The notes beneath the pieces were generated by a model. The model was given only the letters and a program-made list of their open reading frames with translations. It was not told the DNA's origin and ran no database searches. Of a DNA stretch of 11,497 nt, positions 6,025-11,497 are shown piece by piece. The first letter of the stretch is position 1, and each line of letters starts with the position of its first letter. This stretch comes from Anaerofilum sp. (GTDB lineage: Bacteria > Bacillota > Clostridia > Oscillospirales > Ruminococcaceae). The stretch lies in NCBI GenBank assembly GCA_020024115.1, contig JAHHUF010000051.1, positions 1 to 11,497 of the forward strand. Reading direction: 5' to 3'. A program made the translations under genes and the position numbers.

Positions 6025-7425
6025 TTATAAAATCCCAACCATTTTACACCATGCAAACAAAGTAGGGACAAACCAAAACAGACCAAATCCAACAAAGAAC
6101 AGACCATATACCCACAATCGAGTGGAAAGCATTTTTTCTTGATTGTGATTCAGCCTGTCAAATAGCTGGATTCCTCGAAATGGAAACTTTCCAATGATTC
6201 CCAAAACAAGGGGAGCAGCAAACGCAACAGGTGCCAACTCTGCAAGATATGGAACCAAATCAAAATAAATTGTATTGGTTCGGATTGGCTGTATATTTGT
6301 ATACCAATGGAATACCTGTCCTAAAATCCCCAAATTAAACAGATTGCTCTCAATCTGCCCCACAAACATGTATGCCACCAACACAAAATATCCTGCTAAA
6401 AAGATGCCATTCAGCAGCAGCCATTTTTGCGGCTGTCTGCTTTGCCATGTTGTGAGCAGCATAAATGGTGTCATTAAAATTAACCACTGCGGATGCCACT
6501 GCACACACAAAAACAGCAATGCAAAAATAACAAAACACAAATAGATTGCTTTTTGCTGTAAAGATTCCTCGTTTGCCGGCTTCCAAATCCAGCATAAAAA
6601 GTAAATGATTGCCAATAATACCAAAAACACAGAGGGAGCTGCAACAAAAGGCAGTTGATGAACAAACAAACGCTCTGCAATTAAGCTGTTGAAAAAACCC
6701 GCATCTCCATTTCTGCCTGCAAACAGCAAAGCTCCCGGCAGATACAGCCACAAACTCATTGCACCATATCCAAGCAAACGCAAAATTCTTTTTTCCCGCA
6801 ACAGTAGCAGTGGAACCAACACAAACACTGCAAACATCTTAAACACCATTGCAGCACCCATTACCAGAACAAAGGGAATCATCTTTTTTTGCTGATACAA
6901 CCAAATCCCTGCCAACAAAAAGAGCAAGCATAGGCTGTCATACTGTCCCATTCCCAAAACGGTCAAAAAGGCAACGGGGCACATCCACAAAAAATAGGGT
7001 GTCCAAGAAAGGTACGGATTTTCTGCTCCTTGGTTTTTTGCAATTTCTTTCAACAATAATCCGGATAAAACCCATGCAATGCTGCCGAGGGCTTTTGTCC
7101 AAAGCAAAAATGTAAATTCACCAACAGGAACCACAAGCCCCAACAGATATACAGGCAAATTCCAAATCCCACACAACAAATAAAATATAATATGATAATG
7201 TGCAGCATTGGCATACCCCAAAGTTGCTTTTGCATCCATTGTATCTTGATAAAAGTTCAAAAATCTGCCCTGAAAAATATCATCAAGCAAAATTTTGGTG
7301 TGCTGTGCAGTTTCGCTAATATCAGGATGATTCCACAAAAGAAAGGCAGCCACCGCACAAACAATTACAAACACACTATCCCATTTGCAGGGCAACCCAT
7401 TTTTGCTGTTTTGATTGGATTTCAT
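6025..7425 (-). CDS. Polytopic membrane glycosyltransferase, GT-C-like
   Basis: Proteins of this type use a lipid-linked sugar donor to glycosylate lipid or protein acceptors on the outer face of the membrane; the donor and acceptor here are unknown. I start it at the ATG at 7425, giving 466 residues. That ATG has AAAAGGAG 6 nt upstream, while the alternative ATG at 7464 has no ribosome binding site and coincides with the predicted transcription start. About ten or more hydrophobic segments follow, the first at about residues 17-31. Right after it is WNHPDISETAQH, an acidic first extracytoplasmic loop where GT-C enzymes carry their catalytic aspartate (D35). A second hallmark is MGQYDSL (159-165), similar to the GQxD motif of the mannosyltransferase-like branch. 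A large aromatic-rich loop (about 350-385) precedes the last spans. The gene stands alone, with its own extended -10 promoter. A less specific call, ArnT/PMT-like or DUF2029, is also possible. Confidence 0.72.
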   Translation of the reverse strand: MKSNQNSKNGLPCKWDSVFVIVCAVAAFLLWNHPDISETAQHTKILLDDIFQGRFLNFYQDTMDAKATLGYANAAHYHIIFYLLCGIWNLPVYLLGLVVPVGEFTFLLWTKALGSIAWVLSGLLLKEIAKNQGAENPYLSWTPYFLWMCPVAFLTVLGMGQYDSLCLLFLLAGIWLYQQKKMIPFVLVMGAAMVFKMFAVFVLVPLLLLREKRILRLLGYGAMSLWLYLPGALLFAGRNGDAGFFNSLIAERLFVHQLPFVAAPSVFLVLLAIIYFLCWIWKPANEESLQQKAIYLCFVIFALLFLCVQWHPQWLILMTPFMLLTTWQSRQPQKWLLLNGIFLAGYFVLVAYMFVGQIESNLFNLGILGQVFHWYTNIQPIRTNTIYFDLVPYLAELAPVAFAAPLVLGIIGKFPFRGIQLFDRLNHNQEKMLSTRLWVYGLFFVGFGLFWFVPTLFAWCKMVGIL

Positions 7426-7468
7426 TGTATTCTCCTTTTGATAAAATCTCTCTTTTACAAACATAGTT

Positions 7469-7498
7469 ATTATAGCATATTTTTTGAATTTTTCACAA
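7469..7498 (-). promoter_or_regulatory. Promoter of the glycosyltransferase gene
   Basis: On the minus strand TTGTGA (7493-7498) lies 18 nt from TATAAT (7469-7474), whose preceding TGC forms an extended -10. Transcription would start near 7462, giving a leader of about 37 nt to the ATG at 7425. Confidence 0.75.
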
Positions 7499-7523
7499 TC
7501 CTATCACCTATTAACTGTATTTT

Positions 7524-7537
7524 GTTGCAATTGCAAC
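7524..7537. promoter_or_regulatory. Perfect 14-bp palindrome, candidate operator
   Basis: GTTGCAATTGCAAC is perfectly self-complementary and lies between the divergent promoters, 23 nt upstream of the -10 box of the CcdA-thioredoxin gene and 26 nt upstream of the -35 box of the glycosyltransferase gene. The geometry suits a dimeric regulator. No regulator gene is nearby and no known operator consensus is claimed. Confidence 0.4.
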
Positions 7538-7560
7538 CGCATGAAAAGTTTATTCCCCTC

Positions 7561-7566
7561 TATAAT
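7561..7566 (+). promoter_or_regulatory. Candidate -10 box for the CcdA-thioredoxin gene
   Basis: TATAAT (7561-7566) lies 31 nt before the ATG at 7598. No good -35 box is found at 16-18 nt, and TTGCAA (7531-7536) is too far at 24 nt. The promoter may be weak or activator-dependent. Confidence 0.45.
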
Positions 7567-7597
7567 AGAAACAAGTTTTATTTGAAGGAGTTTTTAT

Positions 7598-8869
7598 ATG
7601 GGATTTGATTTTAGTAATACTGTTTCAGCCACTGCTGTTTTTTTGCAGGGTATTTTTAGTTTTTTCTCTCCTTGTGTCATCCCTCTGGTTCCTGTTTACC
7701 TCAGCTATTTATCAGGCGGAATTTCTCAAGAAGACTCTGCAAAACGCAGAAAAAAACTGTTAATCAGCACCTTATTTTTTGTACTGGGTATTAGTTTTTC
7801 CTTTTTTGTATTGGGGCTTGGTGTTTCTGCACTGGGACAGTTTTTCTCTAACAACCGTGCAGTATTCTCTTTTATTGGCGGTGTTGTTCTGATTGTTTTG
7901 GGGTTGTTCCAGCTTGGAATTTTTGGTGAGCACAAACTCATGCGTGAACTTCGCCTTCCCTTCCGTGTTTCCGGCAATGTCAATCCCTTCACCGCTTTGT
8001 TGCTTGGTTTCACTTTCAGCTTTGCATGGACTCCTTGCGTTGGCCCTGCTCTTGCAAGTGTTCTTTTGATGGCAGGTGCTGCTGAATCTTCCACTCTGGG
8101 ATTTTTCTATATCCTTTTGTATACACTGGGTTTTGTAATTCCATTTCTTGCACTTGGTATTTTTGCAGATACCATGCTGGGCTTTGTCAAAAAAAGCAAA
8201 AAGGCTCTTGTTTGGACAACCCGCATTGGTGCAAGCCTACTGATTGTGATGGGAATTCTGCTTCTTTCCGGCTGGGTCACTTCCGACTCTTTCCAAAGCA
8301 ACTTTTTTGGCTCTAATGGGTCATCACCTTCGGTTTCTTCCAGCTCCCAACAATCATCTTCTACCACTTCTCCTGAACCAACTGAACGCCCAAAAATTCC
8401 TGCCGTAGACTTCACTTTGACAGACCAATACGGCAACTCTCACACATTATCCGATTATAAGGGCAAAGTTGTATTTTTGAATTTCTGGGCAGACTGGTGT
8501 GGCTATTGCTTGAAAGAAATGCCAGATATTGAACAGTTATATCAGGATTACGGAAAAAATGAAGAAGATGTGGTTATTTTAGGTATTACCTATGGTTTAA
8601 CCCAACAGAACATGGCAAAATTTTTTGAAGACAGAGATTTGACCTACCCCACTTTATTGGACGAAAATCAGGAAATGTTTATGACTTATGGTGCAAACAG
8701 TTTGCCAACTACTTATATGATTGACAAAGACGGTAATGTATACGGCTATTTGCCCGGAATGATGACCCGTGAAATGATGGATTCTATTATTGAGCAAACT
8801 TTGGACAGTCATTCTTCAGAGGATTCTTCCTCAGCATCTTCTGATGCTTCATCTTCTGAAACAGAATAA
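7598..8869 (+). CDS. CcdA-type thiol electron carrier fused to an extracytoplasmic thioredoxin-like domain
   Basis: The fused protein should carry reducing power from cytoplasmic thioredoxin across the membrane and deliver it outside to disulfides through its own thioredoxin domain. Residues about 8-225 form the CcdA/DsbD membrane domain with about six spans and the two conserved cysteines, C26 (SPCVIPLVP) and C147 (TPCVGP). Residues about 239-262 are a serine-rich linker. Residues about 265-403 are a TlpA/ResA-like thioredoxin fold with active site WCGYC (C301, C304) and the cis-proline segment SLPTTY (P370). The last 20 residues (SHSSEDSSSASSDASSSETE) are a serine- and acid-rich tail. GAAGGAG lies about 7 nt before the ATG. 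CcdA and ResA/TlpA are often separate adjacent genes; here they are one 423-residue chain. A role in cytochrome maturation seems unlikely from context because no cytochrome genes are nearby. It has a terminator directly after it. Confidence 0.92.
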   Translation: MGFDFSNTVSATAVFLQGIFSFFSPCVIPLVPVYLSYLSGGISQEDSAKRRKKLLISTLFFVLGISFSFFVLGLGVSALGQFFSNNRAVFSFIGGVVLIVLGLFQLGIFGEHKLMRELRLPFRVSGNVNPFTALLLGFTFSFAWTPCVGPALASVLLMAGAAESSTLGFFYILLYTLGFVIPFLALGIFADTMLGFVKKSKKALVWTTRIGASLLIVMGILLLSGWVTSDSFQSNFFGSNGSSPSVSSSSQQSSSTTSPEPTERPKIPAVDFTLTDQYGNSHTLSDYKGKVVFLNFWADWCGYCLKEMPDIEQLYQDYGKNEEDVVILGITYGLTQQNMAKFFEDRDLTYPTLLDENQEMFMTYGANSLPTTYMIDKDGNVYGYLPGMMTREMMDSIIEQTLDSHSSEDSSSASSDASSSETE

Positions 8870-8875
8870 TTGGGT

Positions 8876-8912
8876 TCCCTGCATTGATATAAAATTGATG
8901 CAGGGATTTTTT
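8876..8912 (+). terminator. Terminator of the CcdA-thioredoxin gene
   Basis: TCCCTGCAT (8876-8884) pairs with ATGCAGGGA (8898-8906), followed by six Ts. It begins 6 nt after the stop codon. Confidence 0.85.
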
Positions 8913-8924
8913 ATTGTACAAAGT

Positions 8925-8962
8925 AAAAGGCAGTTTGGATAATTTTTTCCAAACTGCCTTTT
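8925..8962. terminator. Terminator of the spoIVA operon, probably bidirectional
   Basis: AAAAGGCAGTTTGGA (8925-8939) pairs perfectly over 15 bp with TCCAAACTGCCTTTT (8948-8962) around an 8-nt loop, 18 nt after the spoIVA stop. Ts follow in both directions, so it also backs up the neighbouring terminator from the left. Confidence 0.82.
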
Positions 8963-8980
8963 TGAATATAAGATATTATT

Positions 8981-10453
8981 TTACAGAATGATGCAGATTA
9001 AACCGCTACACCCTTCATTGATAACCCGTTCCAATGTTTCTTGCAGTCTTGCCCGTGCCTCTTGGGGCATATGCAAAAGTTTATTCTGCAACCCTTCATT
9101 GACCAATTCATGCAGACTTTTGCCAAAGATATTGGATTCCCAAATTTTGATGGGGTCTTGTTCAAAATCTTGCAGCAGACTTTTCACAAGTTCTTCGCTT
9201 TGCCGTTCACTGCCTACAATGGGGCTGACTTCGGTTGAAATCACTGCTTTCATCATGTGTACCGATGGTGCACTGGCACGCAAACGCACTCCGTACCGTC
9301 CACCCTGTTTGACAATCTCCGGTTCTTCCAGTTTCAGCTCGCTCAAGGTGGGCATCACAATCCCATAGCCTGTTGCCTCTACCTGCTCCATTGCACCGCG
9401 AATTTTTTCATATTCTCGCTTTGCTTTTGCAAGCTGAATGATACAGGGCATCAAGCTGGCTTCATCGCAAATTTCCAGCCCTGTCTGCTCCCCTAAAATC
9501 TGATAGAAAATCCCGGACTTCAATTCCATCTTCATGCGAACCGTACCGGTTGCCAAATCCAGCGATTCCATTTCACAGCTAGCACAGCTTTCACACTCTA
9601 TTTGTTCTCCCTGCACAGCATCTTTCATTTGCGAGATGGTTTCTGCCCATTCCATCACTGCTCCATACACCTGCTGTTGCAGCCAATGGTCATGGTCAAG
9701 CATTGTCACCCACTTAGGAAGCACAAAATCAACCTGACGCACCGGAAATTCATACAGCACGCTTTTCAAAATGCGTGTAAAATCTTCCTCATTCAAATCC
9801 ACACAGCTAACTGGCAAAACCGTCCTGCCATATTTTTCACTGAGCTTCTTTGCAAGCTGTTTGCTTTCCGGGCTTTCAGGAGAGACACAGTTGAGCAAAA
9901 TCACAAAAGGCTTTTGAATGTTTTCAAGCTCTGTGATTACCCGTTCTTCCGCTTTTTCATAGCCTGCTCTGGGAATATCACTGATACTGCCATCGGTTGT
10001 AATTACCAGACCGATGGTAGAATGTTCACAAATCACCTTGCGTGTGCCTGTTTCGGCTGCCACATCAAAGGGAATTTCCTCCTCAAACCAAGGGCTTTTC
10101 ACCATTCTGGGTTTTTCATCTTCTTCATGTCCCATTGCACCGGGAACCATATAGCCCACACAGTCAATCAATCTTGCCCGAAAACTTCCGCCGCCCTCCA
10201 GTTCTACCGAAACCGCAGTTTCAGGCACAAATTTTGGTTCAGTTGTCATAATTGTACGCCCTGCGGCAGATTGGGGCAGTTCATCCCTTGCTCTCTGTTT
10301 CACTCCATCAGCAGAAATGCGTGGAATGAGCATTGTTTCCATAAACCGTTTGATAAAGGTGCTTTTTCCAGTGCGAACCGGGCCAACCACACCGATATAA
10401 ATATCGCCACCTGTTCTTTGGGCAATGTCGTGATAAATCATACTTGCATCCAT
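8981..10453 (-). CDS. spoIVA: Stage IV sporulation protein A, coat basement-layer ATPase
   Basis: SpoIVA binds and hydrolyses ATP to polymerise around the forespore, forming the platform on which coat proteins assemble. The 490-residue product matches the family length (492 in Bacillus subtilis). Walker A is GPVRTGKS (24-31) with K30; the sensor threonines T70 and T71 are in TIMTTEPKF; D97 in LIDCVGY is the Walker B acidic residue. These numbers coincide with the Bacillus subtilis protein. The middle domain follows, and the C-terminus keeps the conserved glycine/hydrophobic end (GCSGLICIIL) needed for localisation. The ATG at 10453 has AAAGGAG about 7 nt upstream. Only 13 nt separate it from the SipL-like gene, so both are probably cotranscribed, as expected for sporulation sigma factor control in the mother cell. 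The operon promoter lies beyond the window. Confidence 0.97.
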   Translation of the reverse strand: MDASMIYHDIAQRTGGDIYIGVVGPVRTGKSTFIKRFMETMLIPRISADGVKQRARDELPQSAAGRTIMTTEPKFVPETAVSVELEGGGSFRARLIDCVGYMVPGAMGHEEDEKPRMVKSPWFEEEIPFDVAAETGTRKVICEHSTIGLVITTDGSISDIPRAGYEKAEERVITELENIQKPFVILLNCVSPESPESKQLAKKLSEKYGRTVLPVSCVDLNEEDFTRILKSVLYEFPVRQVDFVLPKWVTMLDHDHWLQQQVYGAVMEWAETISQMKDAVQGEQIECESCASCEMESLDLATGTVRMKMELKSGIFYQILGEQTGLEICDEASLMPCIIQLAKAKREYEKIRGAMEQVEATGYGIVMPTLSELKLEEPEIVKQGGRYGVRLRASAPSVHMMKAVISTEVSPIVGSERQSEELVKSLLQDFEQDPIKIWESNIFGKSLHELVNEGLQNKLLHMPQEARARLQETLERVINEGCSGLICIIL

Positions 10454-10466
10454 TTTAGCTCTCCTT

Positions 10467-11497
10467 TCAATTGATAACGGGAATCAACAAGCGAGCGGAT
10501 TGCTCCAAAACCATCTGCTCCAAACCTGCCGCCTGCAAAATAGCAGCAGGGCTGGCATGGTATTTTTGGGCAATATCAAACACATCTTCTCCTGCGGACG
10601 CATAGTAAATTCGCAATGCCACTCCGTTTTCATCTGGTTCAAAGGGTTCTTTACATTCCACACCTGTCAACATTGTCATAGGAACCCGTCTGCTGAGCAA
10701 TCCGCTGACATGAATTGTCAGTTTTGCATTTGCCTGTGTGCCATCTTTTTCCGCCTCTACCAACACCAACACGCCATTTGCAGCCAAATCCATTTGTTCC
10801 GGTGCAAATTCCCAGCCCTTGTCAATCTGATATTCCGAAGCACGGTCATAGCACTCCAGTTCTCCCAAAGAATTTAAACAAATAATATGTGCCACTGCTC
10901 TGCCCCGAATCAAAATTCCTTTTTCAGCAGGTGCAATCTCTGGTGGACAAACAGTTGCCATGCAAGCAATAATTTGCGCCCCTTCATCGGGCAACTGTCC
11001 TGTGCATCCAATCTCCACTGTTTCATCCAGCTTGCAAACAGGCTGTGCTGTGTAAAAAGTATCTTTTTCCAACGCTGTTTCATATTGTGTGGAAAAGGCA
11101 TCCACAACAATGCTGCGTTGTGCCATTCTCCACACCTGCAAGTGAATCATAACCGTTGCAGACAATACTTCACCTGTTTCAGCATTGCCAGCCATCAATG
11201 CGCAGCCTGTCACTTCTCCCCAGCCGCTCCATTGACAGCTTTCGTCCACACCTTCCAAATCCAGAATTTGGCTGAACGCCACTGGTTTTTCCAAGGTGAT
11301 TGTTTCCATTGCTGTGGTGGTGTAGAGGATTTTTGTGCGAATTTCTCCTTTGATGACTGCTTTTCCCTGAATCAGCTTTACTTCCTGAATCACAGTATCT
11401 CCATCAATCCGCAAAACTGTTTCAGGTGTTTGGTCAAATTTGATATTTTCTTCTGCTGTCACCATCTTGTCACAAACAGCCACCTGCTGCATGGATT
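10467..11497 (-). CDS. SipL-like DUF3794/LysM spore protein, 5' end missing
   Basis: Clostridial SipL (functional counterpart of Bacillus SpoVID) binds SpoIVA and is needed to attach the coat to the forespore. The frame is open to the right edge. The first ATG, at 11492, shows no ribosome binding site within the 5 visible bases. The visible 343 codons begin inside or near a DUF3794-type unit (VLRIDGDTVIQEVKL...GEIRTKILY, about residues 26-56). A second unit follows at about residues 150-225, with RGRAVAHIICLNSLGELECYD. The last ~48 residues form a LysM domain (RIYYASAGEDVFDIAQKYHA, ending LLIPVIN), as in SipL. Full-length family members are longer (over 500 residues), so about a third is missing to the right. 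The LysM end is the part known to matter for SpoIVA binding. Confidence 0.85.
   Translation of the reverse strand, partial: SMQQVAVCDKMVTAEENIKFDQTPETVLRIDGDTVIQEVKLIQGKAVIKGEIRTKILYTTTAMETITLEKPVAFSQILDLEGVDESCQWSGWGEVTGCALMAGNAETGEVLSATVMIHLQVWRMAQRSIVVDAFSTQYETALEKDTFYTAQPVCKLDETVEIGCTGQLPDEGAQIIACMATVCPPEIAPAEKGILIRGRAVAHIICLNSLGELECYDRASEYQIDKGWEFAPEQMDLAANGVLVLVEAEKDGTQANAKLTIHVSGLLSRRVPMTMLTGVECKEPFEPDENGVALRIYYASAGEDVFDIAQKYHASPAAILQAAGLEQMVLEQSARLLIPVIN

Noticed and set aside
7426..7464. A 13-codon extension of the glycosyltransferase to an ATG at 7464.
   Set aside because: It coincides with the predicted transcription start and has no ribosome binding site, while the ATG at 7425 has AAAAGGAG at good spacing.
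9602..10474. A 290-codon open frame on the plus strand opposite spoIVA.
   Set aside because: It is antisense to a clear spoIVA and codes for a composition-biased product (many Phe, His, Cys, Asn) typical of shadow frames.

Overview
The window reads as chromosome of a low-GC, endospore-forming anaerobic Firmicute, most likely a clostridial gut lineage of the Oscillospiraceae/Ruminococcaceae type. The evidence is a spoIVA gene next to a SipL-like DUF3794/LysM gene, strong AGGAGG-type ribosome binding sites, extended -10 promoters, hairpin-plus-T-tract terminators between most units, and AT-rich spacers. The lineage is inferred from gene content; no rRNA marker is present.

Left part (1-1168): the start of a membrane protein running off the left edge (minus strand, possibly YdcF/ElyC family), then an unannotated-looking 49-residue single-span membrane protein with a perfect Shine-Dalgarno and its own terminator. 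An AT-rich gene-poor stretch follows that holds what looks like a decayed NUDIX hydrolase, with its catalytic box deleted and two frameshifts.

Centre-left (1169-5176): phosphopentomutase deoB (minus) is divergent from pyruvate kinase pyk (plus). Both have extended -10 promoters, and the pyk mRNA starts with a tight hairpin. After the pyk terminator comes a 94-bp stretch bounded by inverted repeats, then luxS. A 400-bp stretch without a recognisable gene follows.

Centre-right (5177-8979): a membrane-anchored metallophosphoesterase (plus) converges on a GT-C-like polytopic membrane glycosyltransferase (minus) across a shared bidirectional terminator. The glycosyltransferase is divergent from a fused CcdA-thioredoxin protein, with a perfect 14-bp palindrome between their promoters. 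The fusion carries the membrane electron conduit and its extracytoplasmic thioredoxin in one chain.

Right part (8981-11497): spoIVA, the spore-coat basement-layer ATPase, is preceded 13 nt upstream by a SipL-like gene, probably in one operon. In Clostridioides difficile SipL is the direct partner of SpoIVA, so this looks like a two-gene coat-assembly module. The SipL gene is cut by the right edge.

No tRNA, rRNA, CRISPR array or intact insertion sequence was seen. Apart from the mRNA leader, the decayed gene and the small membrane protein, most genes here belong to well-known families. I did not find convincing evidence of a new multi-gene system.
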